Shown: piece after piece, positions 12,101 through 20,000 of the stretch
How the letters are laid out: every line of letters starts with the position of its first letter
Position numbering within the stretch: position 1 is the first letter of the stretch
Assembly: GCA_963978545.1 (NCBI GenBank)
Contig: OZ021730.1
Span: forward strand, 4,504,201-4,568,200
DNA: 64,000 nt
Source of the DNA: Linyphia triangularis
Taxonomy: Eukaryota; Arthropoda; Arachnida; Araneae; Linyphiidae
Direction: 5' to 3'
Position numbers and translations under genes: made by a program
Notes under the pieces: generated by a model
What the model saw: the letters and a program-made list of their open reading frames with translations, nothing else
Databases searched by the model: none
Told to the model about the DNA's origin: nothing

Positions 12101-12870
12101 CAGGTGAACGTGTTGGCTGTGGTACTGTGTCCGACACATCCACAGTCGCTTTTACACTTCATAAATCCTGCTCGGTTTTCACTTCTGAGATGACAGCAAT
12201 TTCTTGTGCGCTGCTGCATATCTCACTCTGCCACAATCGCAAATTTTGTGTGTATACTGACAGTTTAAGCTCCTTGTCAAGTCTGAAGCAATTTAAAACC
12301 AATAGCCATCCACTTGCCTTTGACATTTTGTCAAAGTTACACACACTTGAGATTAAAGGATTTACTATATTGTTCTGCTGGGTACCTAGTCACATGGGAA
12401 TTTCAGGAAATGAATTGGCTGATTCTGCTGCTAAAGCGGCTTCAATTCCGCTGCAGCAGCCAGTTCCCTACCAAGATATTAAGACCTCAATTCACAAGTT
12501 TATATTATCCTTACGTCAAGAAACATGGGATTTGCAGGTTAATAACAAACTTCATTTTATCAAAAATCATCTTCTTAAATGGCCAGTTAATCCAATGCGT
12601 CGGACAGATGTCAAACTGACTCGTCTGCGCATTGGTCACACCCGATTGACGCATCTACATCTATTGCTGGGAGAAGATCCACCTGTTTGCGATATTTGTC
12701 GTTGCGATCTTACTGTGTCTCATATTTTAATTTCTTGTCCTAAGTTTCAATCACATCGTCTTAGGTTTTTTAAGAGTACTAGTTTAAGTCTTCAGGATTT
12801 GATAGGGGAAACTCCCCATCCAAATCTTTTTGCTTTTTTAAGATCAATCGGGTTTTTAAATCACATCTAG
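9190..12870 (+). CDS. Element C ORF2: EN-RT-RNase H polyprotein, intact
   Basis: This 1226-residue ORF2 is complete. The endonuclease covers residues 1 to ~220, with N8 (SWNCRG), E35 (LQET), GDLNGH at 131-136 and SDH at 206-208. RT follows, with PGPDGISYQML, FFDIEKAYDH, GVPQGCVLS and the catalytic YVDD at 667-670. RNase H begins near 965 (FTDGSKAG), then has TSEM, YTDSLSSL and WVPSHMGISGNELAD. A C-terminal CX2CX8HX4C-like motif begins near residue 1167. This domain order is that of the I superfamily; jockey-type elements usually lack RNase H. All expected catalytic residues are visible. It is translated from ATG 9190, which overlaps the ORF1 stop. Confidence 0.96.
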   Translation: MASFVSWNCRGFRSRKDDVKNIISLYHPACLALQETFLKDTYISMIRRYSCIRKDVTRSNTVSGGVCLFISHNYPSTVITLRTSLQAVAARLHLQSLLTVCCLYLPPHAIIRQEELNDLIDQLPAPFLLLGDLNGHSTMWGNDNTNPRGRQIEKLLSDHCLCLLNNEEKTYFHEPTRTFHSLDLAICSPILLPYLNFAVGSDLHNSDHFPILISHKGSGSVNIHLPTYKYHKANWDRFTELAVVTGTMVDSEDVDTAVQNVTEAILNAADSSIPKTSPRTLRHCKPYWNADCQSAYKKQKKLWGIFRRYPTTGNLIAFKKAKAFARRVRRQSQKDSWISYVSSITSKTSSKQLWKKVRAANGLYPEYSCPILQTGAAVFSSPEDIANLIGETFESISSSDSYSPAFLVTKNRAERTGINFKSNIEYSYNCDLKMYELKSALSKAHNTSPGPDGISYQMLRHLSPDSLFNILFLFNRIWKENIFPTLWREATVIPILKPGKDPKDPLNYRPIALTSCLCKTFERIVNARLSYMLEKDGCISPFQSGFRRGRSTLDNIVKLETDVRNALVQRNHLVSIFFDIEKAYDHTWRYGILQTLFNFGFRGNLPLFIQNFLSSRVFRVRIGTSFSNYFNQSEGVPQGCVLSVTLFNLHISNILHVLSPFVHGTLYVDDLQISCQGSNMRLIERQLQTAVNRLVEWCDKNGHKLSPSKSSCIHFCRRRGLHPDPEIHIRNSPIPVVNQIRYLGVIFDSKLNFLPHILYLRKKCDRSLNILKVLSNTSWGADRTSLLRIYNSVILSRIDYGCVAYGSAGVSLLRRLDTVHHTAARICSGAFRTSPIESLLTECSLLPLDLRRKKLSANYYCRIMSDPFHPLRKLRLDAYLGRLYDARPSNIRPFSERAKSILLDAALSDVVTQTFTTQSFPPWDIPSFHFLNPFAMYCKADTAPEIMQQIFYDHRSQFADYEAVFTDGSKAGERVGCGTVSDTSTVAFTLHKSCSVFTSEMTAISCALLHISLCHNRKFCVYTDSLSSLSSLKQFKTNSHPLAFDILSKLHTLEIKGFTILFCWVPSHMGISGNELADSAAKAASIPLQQPVPYQDIKTSIHKFILSLRQETWDLQVNNKLHFIKNHLLKWPVNPMRRTDVKLTRLRIGHTRLTHLHLLLGEDPPVCDICRCDLTVSHILISCPKFQSHRLRFFKSTSLSLQDLIGETPHPNLFAFLRSIGFLNHI

Positions 12871-13017
12871 TTTTTTAAACATTTCCATTTTTAAAAATTT
12901 TATTAACATCTTCATCATTTTAGAAATGTGTTTTTAACATTCTTAAATTATATTATGTCACCTCTCATCATATTTATAATTCATCTTTCATCATAGTTTT
13001 TCTTTTATCCTTTGTTT

Positions 13018-13078
13018 TGGCGTTGCATGGCCCTTGTGTTGCCTTTGCGCCATAAAACCCAAAACAAACAAACAAACA
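13018..13078 (+). other. Element C 3'-terminal hairpin and (AAAC)n tail
   Basis: The 3' UTR (12871-13078) is AT-rich. It ends with GGCG...CGCC pairing around an inner GGC...GCC stem, then ATAAAACCC and AAAC repeats. In LINEs the 3' end is what ORF2 recognises to prime reverse transcription. The same fold ends every element in this window with a visible 3' end. Confidence 0.8.
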
Positions 13079-13092
13079 ATCATGCAGTCTAT
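13079..13092. repeat. Target-site duplication of element C (right copy)
   Basis: This second copy of atcatgcagtctat is identical to 7397-7410. Confidence 0.95.
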
Positions 13093-13878
13093 ACTGATGG
13101 ATCCAAAGCAGGTGAACGGGTTGGCTGTGGTGTTGTGTCTGACACATCCACAGTCAGTTTCACGCTTCATAAATCCTGCTCGGTTTTTACTTCTGAGATG
13201 GTTGCAATTTTTTGTGCTCTGCTGCACATTTCTTTGTGCTCCCATCGCAAGTTTTGTGTATACAGCGATAGCTTAAGTGCTTTAACAAGCCTGGAGCACT
13301 TTAATAACATATGTCATCCAATAGCTCCTGACATATTATCTCTGTTACACAAACTTGAGAGGAAAGGTTTTGTTATTTTGTTTTGCTGGGTACCTAGTCA
13401 CGTGGGGATTTCAGGAAATGAATTGGCGGACTCTGCTGCTAAAGCGGCGTCAATCCCGTTTCAGCAGCCAGTCCCCTACCAAGACATAAAATCACATATT
13501 CATAAGTTTATTTTTTCTTTGCGTCAAGAAGCATGGGATTTGCAAACTAGCAACAAACTTCATATCATTAAAAACCATCTTCATATGTGGCCAGTTAATC
13601 CAATGCGTCGGACAGATGTCAAACTGACTCGTCTGCGCATTGGTCACACCCGATTGACGCATCGACATCTATTGCTGGGAGAAGATCCACCTGTTTGCGA
13701 TATTTGTCGTTGCGATCTTACTGTGTATCATATTTTAATTTCTTGTCCTAAGTTTCAATCACAACGTCTTAGGTTTTTTAAGAGTACTAGTTTAAGTCTT
13801 CATGATTTGATTGGGGAAACTCCCCATCCAAATCTTTTTGCTTTTTTAAGATCAATCGGGTTTTTAAATCACATATAG
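13093..13878 (+). CDS. Element B ORF2, C-terminal 261 residues (RNase H and zinc motif)
   Basis: This continues B's ORF2 after element C. It contains RNase H residues TDGSKAGERVG, TSEM, YSDSLSAL and WVPSHVGISGNELAD, then the C-terminal Cys/His motif CDICRCD...H. It ends in LNHI and a stop at 13878. An open frame starting upstream at 13012 only reads through C's tail. The segment is close to the corresponding parts of D1 and D1'. It is now separated from its start codon by 5.7 kb, so it cannot be expressed as one protein. Confidence 0.93.
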   Translation, partial: TDGSKAGERVGCGVVSDTSTVSFTLHKSCSVFTSEMVAIFCALLHISLCSHRKFCVYSDSLSALTSLEHFNNICHPIAPDILSLLHKLERKGFVILFCWVPSHVGISGNELADSAAKAASIPFQQPVPYQDIKSHIHKFIFSLRQEAWDLQTSNKLHIIKNHLHMWPVNPMRRTDVKLTRLRIGHTRLTHRHLLLGEDPPVCDICRCDLTVYHILISCPKFQSQRLRFFKSTSLSLHDLIGETPHPNLFAFLRSIGFLNHI

Positions 13879-14025
13879 CTGTTTTAAACATATTCATTTT
13901 TTAAATTTTATTAACCTCTTCATCATTTTAGAAATGTGTTTTTAATATTTTTTAATTATATCATGTCACATCTCATCATATTTATAATTCATCTTTCATC
14001 CTAGTTTTTCTTTTATTCTTTGTTT

Positions 14026-14092
14026 TGGCGCAGCATGGCCCTTGTGTTGCCTTTGCGCCATAAAACCGCAAACAAACAAACAAACAAACAAA
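14026..14092 (+). other. Element B 3'-terminal hairpin and (AAAC)n tail
   Basis: GGCGCA (from 14027) pairs with TGCGCC (14054-14059) around an inner GGC/GCC stem. ATAAAACC and seven or so AAAC units follow. The 3' UTR 13879-14025 is AT-rich and otherwise featureless. The target duplication of B starts at 14093. Confidence 0.85.
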
Positions 14093-14104
14093 CATAGCCA
14101 GTGG
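14093..14104. repeat. Target-site duplication of element B (right copy)
   Basis: The sequence catagccagtgg is identical to 2731-2742. Element A resumes after it. Confidence 0.95.
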
Positions 14105-14731
14105 ATTATTTATACAGATTCGAAGAGCTGTTTAGATGCATTAAATAATCCACTGAGCCAGACCCATCCTTTTATTTTAGATATTTTAAAGATCCACAAG
14201 ACACTTGTCGAAAGAAATTTTAATATTCTTTTTTGTTGGATCCCAGGTCATGTGGGGATCATGGGTAACGAGCGCGCTGACTCAATTGCACGATCAGCAA
14301 GTGGACCTAGGAGCACTTGGCTCTGCCCTGACGACGCAATAAAAGCTTGTGACACTGCTCTGTCTCTCACTTGGCAGGCCATGTGGGATGCACAGACAGC
14401 TAACAAGCTGCGTTCGTTTCAGCCCTTAGTTTCCGGATTCGCGCCCATCCAGCAATCCCGGAAAAGGGAAGTGCTTCTTACACGTCTTAGAATAGGCCAC
14501 ACTCGTTTTACCCATGTGCATCTTCTGCTGGCAGAAGATGCTCCCACTTGCAATTCCTGCGGTGTTTCTTTTACTGTTGTCCATATTTTGTCAGACTGTC
14601 CAACTTTTAACTCCATACGACTTCGTCTTTTTAACTCAGCTCACCCATCTTTATCTACACTTTTAAATTCACCACCTCATCATAACCTTTTTAAGTTTTT
14701 ATTAGATATTGGTTTTTATCATCTTATCTAA
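14105..14731 (+). pseudogene. Element A ORF2, C-terminal part (RNase H and zinc motif)
   Basis: This is the continuation of A after the 11.4-kb B/C insertion. RNase H boxes IIYTDSKSC and WIPGHVGIMGNERAD lead to the C-terminal motif CNSCGVSFTVVHILSDC and the Fam-2 ending DIGFYHLI. The frame itself is open; an apparent start at 14042 lies in B's tail. The gene is non-functional because of the insertion and the frameshift near 2085. Confidence 0.92.
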
Positions 14732-14870
14732 AGATTTTTACTTTTTAAAATTGATTTTTGAAATTAATTTTAAATCTTTTAACTGGTAGATTCCTACAAA
14801 ATTTTCGGCGCAGTTTGGCCCTAGTGTTGCCCTTGCGCCAGGAAACAAAAATACAACCAACCAACCAACC
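14732..14870 (+). other. Element A 3' UTR, terminal hairpin and (AACC)n tail
   Basis: AT-rich sequence is followed by GGCGCA (14807-14812) pairing with TGCGCC (14834-14839), an inner GGC/GCC stem and then AACC repeats. The repeat tail differs from the AAAC tail of Fam-1, but the hairpin is the same. Confidence 0.85.
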
Positions 14871-15037
14871 TGGGCAAAGATCACGTTCTGTTTACCTCCT
14901 GTCCCGATGGGTCACGAGTTGTTCAAAAATCCTCCAAAAACGATAGTATTTAGTGCGAGGCACTACCTGCTTGCATCCTGTTTCAAATGGGGCGGTTTCA
15001 AAATCTCTCCTCCACCTTGAAATCCCGGTCAAGTAGG
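14871..15037. repeat. Degenerate tandem repeat, first unit (host DNA before element E)
   Basis: This is non-coding sequence with recognisable landmarks: TGTTTACCTCCT, AATCCTCCAAAAA, GTGCGAGGCACTACCTG, a GGCGGTTTC-like block and CCTTGAAA. The same landmarks recur twice after element E (20922-21285). I infer a 150-190-bp diverged tandem repeat. Its last 14 bases (15024-15037) are the left TSD of E. Confidence 0.7.
15024..15037. repeat. Target-site duplication of element E (left copy)
   Basis: The 14 bases cccggtcaagtagg recur at 20908-20921 after E's tail. Confidence 0.95.
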
Positions 15038-15670
15038 CCCCTCAGGGGGTTTACTTTCTCAAAGTAAATACGGGCTTCACAACCCCGGGGCGCCCCAGTG
15101 ATCTATCCCTTCTTCTGTTTTACCTTCTTTTTTGGGTTCTGTATTTATTGTTTGGCTTCTCTTCCTTCCCTCGTTGTGGTTACCTCTTCAGAGGTGAGGG
15201 CTCCCCTTGAGAAGCTTTGTGCCGCTCTGTTGCTATCAGCTTCTCTTGGGGATTATATCACCCACGTGTTTGCCGTGCGTGGAGACCCGTGTCCCTGGAA
15301 AGAGGGATCCTGGTAGTTGAGGGGCGACATACTGTCCCAATACACTACTTTGGCCCTTGCTTCAGATAAACGGGAGGTACACATTGGTCCCGTGTGTATC
15401 AATCGGCTGGTCGTCCGACTTCGTCGGCGGCTAGGGATCAAGCGTCCGGCTCGTCTGCTGGGAATCTCGTTAAGGGTGGAGACCTCTACAGGGACGAGTC
15501 GGTCGCGTATAGGCACTGGACAACCTGGTAGTGACATACCGTGCGTAACTTTTTAGTTGCGATTTTCTTTTTTTCATTATTTTAGTTGCTTGCCGGTGTG
15601 CACTGACCCCGAGATCGCGGACTCCACGGTGGGTGGGACTCTAGTGCCCGAATAAAATAAACTATAACCT
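15038..15670 (+). promoter_or_regulatory. 5' UTR of element E, Fam-1-type leader on a Fam-2 element
   Basis: It is nearly identical to the B and C leaders for about 0.5 kb, then has a more divergent last stretch before ATG 15671. The second stem reads TTTACTTT-CTC-AAAGTAAA. Compared with B this has changed loop bases that add one base pair. It is presumed to be the internal promoter region. Confidence 0.75.
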
Positions 15671-17065
15671 ATGGAAATTTTATCTCCTCTTTCTTTATGC
15701 CCGACGGGAGGCTTAAATCCCCAAGCGATAACTTTAAACAAATCGACAAAACGCACAATAGAACCTGACATTGACCCAAACTTTAAAAAACCAGCTTCAC
15801 AACTTGATCCATCCATAGCATCTCTCTCAGCCACAGTCCCATCTTTTCTTATAGTTCACTCAGAATTGGGTGAACTAGGGAAAATGTCCCCATTCTTTAT
15901 CCAAAAGGGGATAAAGGGGATTTGTGGCAATGAACCAAAATCAATCAAGAAACTAAAATCCGGTGATTTTCTCATAGAGACTAAAGACCCAAGACAATCC
16001 CAATACCTACTATCCGCAACATCAATAGGAACCATTGCAATATCCGTGACTCCTCATAGAGCTCTAAACTCTTGTCAGGGGGTGATCTCTGAGACCGATC
16101 TTCAACATGTTGAAGACTCAGAGATTATAAAAGAACTGTCTCCCCTGGGGGTCACAAATGCCAAACGTATTACCATTAAAAGAGATAGTGAAATAATCAA
16201 AACAAAACATATAATCTTGACTTTCAACACCCCCAATCTTCCCAATAAAATCATTGCTGGTTACTTGAGCTGTCCCGTCCGTCCGTACGTTCCCAACCCG
16301 TTACGGTGTTTTAAATGTCAAAAGTTCGGCCATTCAAAGAACGCATGCAGAAGTAAAATCGAAACTTGCGCAGTGTGTGGCAGCATTGAACATCCCAGCG
16401 AAGGCTGTAAAGCTGAGCCCACCTGCGTCAACTGCTCTGGAAAACATCCATCCTTTTCCAGATTATGCCCCAATTGGATAGAAGAAAAGGAAATCCAAAA
16501 GATAAAAACCCATAACAACATTTCCTATCCAGAAGCCCGAAAAATACACGAAAACACCGTAACCAATTCAATGGCCAGTAAAATAGCAAAATCAATGGTT
16601 CCTAAAAAATCTGAATTGAAATCCATTGCAACCCAAACTGATATTCATATCCCGAAATCAGATATATCACCTGAAGAATTGCTTAAGCGCTTCACTCCTC
16701 CCATAAAACACAACACTTCTTCATCCCAAACAAACCTTATTCCATCCAGTTCAAACTCAAATGTTAATATACCTAAACCTGCCGTGAAAAACAAAAAGAA
16801 ACTACCCGAAAATAAAACATCTAATAAACCCGGAAATTTATTGAAAAATAAAATTCAACAAAAGAAAACAATTACTCCACCTAAATTGAAAATAATAAAA
16901 GATCCATCAGAAACTTCAGAAACATCTTCTGATGATGAGGCCGATGTTATCTCGGGTCTTTCTGACCCAGGTGACATGGAAATTGATCCAGGCCTAGAAA
17001 CCCCTGCTCTTCTTAGTCCTAAGAGTAAGGGTAAAACCCGGCGGATCAGCACTCAATCCAAGTAA
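15671..17065 (+). CDS. Element E ORF1: Fam-2 gag-like zinc-knuckle protein
   Basis: This intact 464-residue protein begins MEILSPLSLCPTGGLNPQ. The core has GKMSPFFIQKGIKG, KLKSGDFLIETKD and KRITIKRDS. Zinc knuckles are CFKCQKFGHSKNAC near residue 213, CAVCGSIEHPSEGC near 233 and CVNCSGKHPSFSRLC near 252. A long Lys/Ser/Pro-rich basic region then runs to the acidic motif near the end (DDEADVISGLSD, GDMEID). It is longer than the Fam-1 ORF1 (about 380). It is expected to be the RNA-binding partner of ORF2. The stop TAA at 17063 precedes ORF2 by only eight bases. Confidence 0.93.
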   Translation: MEILSPLSLCPTGGLNPQAITLNKSTKRTIEPDIDPNFKKPASQLDPSIASLSATVPSFLIVHSELGELGKMSPFFIQKGIKGICGNEPKSIKKLKSGDFLIETKDPRQSQYLLSATSIGTIAISVTPHRALNSCQGVISETDLQHVEDSEIIKELSPLGVTNAKRITIKRDSEIIKTKHIILTFNTPNLPNKIIAGYLSCPVRPYVPNPLRCFKCQKFGHSKNACRSKIETCAVCGSIEHPSEGCKAEPTCVNCSGKHPSFSRLCPNWIEEKEIQKIKTHNNISYPEARKIHENTVTNSMASKIAKSMVPKKSELKSIATQTDIHIPKSDISPEELLKRFTPPIKHNTSSSQTNLIPSSSNSNVNIPKPAVKNKKKLPENKTSNKPGNLLKNKIQQKKTITPPKLKIIKDPSETSETSSDDEADVISGLSDPGDMEIDPGLETPALLSPKSKGKTRRISTQSK

Positions 17066-17073
17066 CATTCAAT

Positions 17074-20000
17074 CTGTTATCTTGGAATTGTCGCGGTTTC
17101 CACCACAATTCGGTAGACATCAAACATCTTATTGACGTATATAAACCTGTTTGCTTCTGTTTGCAAGAGACGCTCTTGAAGCCTTTTCAGAGCTCTCTTG
17201 TTAGGGGATATAGTCCTCTTCGTAAGGATTGTGTCACAAATGATAGAGCCTGCGGGGGTGTTGCAATATTTACATCCAATAGCTCACCTTCAACACCGTT
17301 GTCGCTAAATACTACATTACAAGCAGTCGCTGTTCAAGTAAATATCAACACACTTGTTACAGTTTGTTCTATATACTTGCCCCCTAATCACAATATCCGA
17401 CAAGCAGAACTAAACAGGTTATGTAATCAGCTTCCAGCCCCATTTATCATAATGGGTGACTTTAATGGCCATAGTCCTCTTTGGGGTAGTCCAGATATTA
17501 ATTCACGTGGAAGGCAAATTGAGAAACTGCTAGATGACCAAAATCTTTGTCTACTCAATAATGGGCAGCCAACTCACTTCCACGCCCCTTCGAGGACATT
17601 TCACGCCATTGATCTCGTCTTGTGTTCACCATCTCTTCTGCACCTATGGTCTTATAGCATCGGCAGTGATCTCTATCACAGCGACCACTTCCCTATCTGT
17701 TTAAAACATGAGAGGAACGACGACCCACATTCTTCCCGCCCACCTCGATTTAAAATCGAAGCGGCGGATTGGGACCTATTTTCTTCCATTGTCCATCTAT
17801 CGAACGAGATGGTGAACCAAGATAGCATCGATGATGCTACAAATTCAATCACCAAGGCTATCATCGAAGCTGCACACTTATCAATCCCTGTTACATCAAC
17901 AAGTCTACCGAAAATGCCTAAACCGTGGTGGAACCACGATTGTAAAATTGCCCACAAAAAGCGGAGGAAGGCTTGGGGTATTTTTCGCAGATATCCAACT
18001 GAAGCCAACCTCATCGCTTTTAAATGTGCCCGAGCCGAAGCTCGTAGGATCCGCCGACGTAGCCAGAAGGACTCTTGGATGCTTTATGTCAGCACGATAA
18101 CATCTAATACCTCTTCTAAAAGGGTCTGGAACAAAGTCAACAAAATTAAGGGCCAATATCCCAAACAATCTATATCAATCTTGGAGACAGATCTGGGAGT
18201 GGTTTCAGACCCTAAAGATATTGCTGACACTCTGGCCGACTCATTTGCAAATATATCCAGCAACTCAAATTACCAAGAGCCGTTTGCCACTATTAAATAT
18301 AAAGCTGAGAAGACCAAATTGAACTTCACTTCGAATACTTTGGAAGACTATAATGCTGATTTCACCATGGCCGAGCTAATGCGAGCTCTTTCTAACACTC
18401 ACAGCTCGGCTGTTGGTCATGATGAAATCCATTATAGCATGTTAAAACATCTTCAGCCTCTCCAGCTTAAGTTAATTCTCAAATTATTTAATAGGATCTG
18501 GCGGGAGAATAAATTCCCGTCAGCATGGCAACGTGCTCTTGTAATTCCAATAGTCAAGCCAGGAAAAGATCCCAAGAGTCCTACCAGCTATAGACCAATA
18601 GCTTTGACTAGCTGCTTATGTAAGCTACTGGAAAAACTGGTCAGTGTTCGTATTTTTTCTTATCTTGAAAATAACAATTGTCTCTCTCAGTTTCAAAGTG
18701 GTTTCTGTCGTGGACGAAGTTCAATTGACAACCTCCTCCTCCTTGAAACATCGATCCGGGAGGCATTTGTCAAGCGGAACCATTTGGTGTCTGTATTTTT
18801 CGACATGGAGAAAGCCTATGACCGTACTTGGAGATATGGTATCCTCAGGGACCTACATAATTTAGGTCTCAGGGGAAATTTACCACTCTTTATTGAGAAT
18901 TTCCTTTCTCGGAGAGTCTTCCAAGTACGTGTTAACTCTGTCTTATCAGATGAGTTTATACAGGAGCAAGGTGTGCCTCAGGGAAGTGTATTGAGCTGCG
19001 TACTGTTTATTATCAAAGTCAATGATATAATGACCTGCCTACCACCTGCAGTGTCTGGATCATTATTTGTCGATGACTTCCAAATATCGTGCGCCTCAAT
19101 CAACATGTCTCTTATTGAGAGACATATTCAGCTTGCCATCAGAAGAGTTACAGAGTGGTCCAACAATAATGGCTTTGTTTTTAATGCCCAGAAAACCGTA
19201 GCTATGCATTTTTGCAGGAAACGTGAGCTTCATAACGAACCTGAAATTTTCTTAAATGGTGTGCAAATACCCATTGTGTCTGAAGCTAAGGTTCTTGGAG
19301 TCATTTTTGACTCGAAGCTTACGTTCCTGCCCCATATTAAATATCTTAGATTGAAATGCAATAAAGCTCTTAACCTTCTGAAAGTGCTTTCAAACACTTC
19401 CTGGGGCGCTGATACCACCTCCATGTTGAGGATTTACAGATGCCTTGTCCGTTCCAAACTTGATTATGGTTCTGTGGTGTACGGATCCGCCAGAAAATCG
19501 GCGTTGAAGCTTCTAGATCCTGTTCACCATCATGGTGTCAGAATTGCATCAGGAGTTTTCCGTACATCACCAATCCCAAGTGTACTCAACACATGCACAG
19601 AACTCCCTTTGAGACTGAGACGAGATAATCTCAGTTTAAGACTGTATTTTAAAATCAAGAGTCGCCCTTTACACCCACTCTTTAATCATGTTTCTAATCC
19701 ATCTCATCAAAGACTTTTTCATAATCGTCCTTCAAGCATTCCATCTTTTTCTTTAAGAATGCAGGGCATTTTATCATCATATAACATAGATAATTTTAGA
19801 ATCTATCCCATCACAACCACCATTTCACCTTGGCATACCCATAATATTAAAATTGTAAATATATTTAGTAATTTTAAAAAATGCGAAACTCCGAGTGTTG
19901 TTTTCACTCAACTTTTCAACTGTCACCGAGAAAATTTTAAAAATTTTAAAGCCATTTTTACGGATGGATCAAAAAGCCAGGGGCATGTTGGATCAGCTGC

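Larger units (their letters stand above)
7411..13078 (+). mobile_element. Element C: full-length, coding-intact Fam-1 non-LTR retrotransposon
   Basis: This 5.67-kb element is complete from CCCCTCAGGGGG to the (AAAC)n tail. It has an intact ORF1 (8045-9190), an intact ORF2 (9190-12870), a 3' UTR with terminal hairpin, and a perfect 14-bp TSD. It is the best candidate in the window for a currently or recently active LINE. It is the innermost, youngest member of the A/B/C nest. Confidence 0.96.
2743..14092 (+). mobile_element. Element B: full-length Fam-1 non-LTR retrotransposon, itself interrupted by element C
   Basis: B starts with CCCCTCAGGGGG at 2743 and ends in an (AAAC)n tail at about 14092. 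It consists of a 5' UTR, ORF1 (3377-4516), ORF2 (4516-7410 plus 13093-13878), a 3' UTR and a terminal hairpin. Element C occupies 7411-13078 within it. Without C, B's ORF2 is an exact 1226-codon frame, so B was coding-intact when C landed. B sits inside A with a 12-bp TSD. A near-identical copy (I) lies at 50192-53888. Confidence 0.95.

Noticed and set aside
13012..13092. Start of a new gene in front of B's RNase H half
   Set aside because: The upstream residues come from element C's tail. The real frame is the continuation of B's ORF2.
14042..14104. Separate RNase H gene starting at 14042
   Set aside because: The apparent start lies in B's tail. The frame is the interrupted C-terminus of A's ORF2.
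1..14870. Bacterial or phage operon, CRISPR or defence system
   Set aside because: No prokaryotic gene organisation, ribosome binding sites or repeat-spacer array is present. All repeats are retrotransposon copies.
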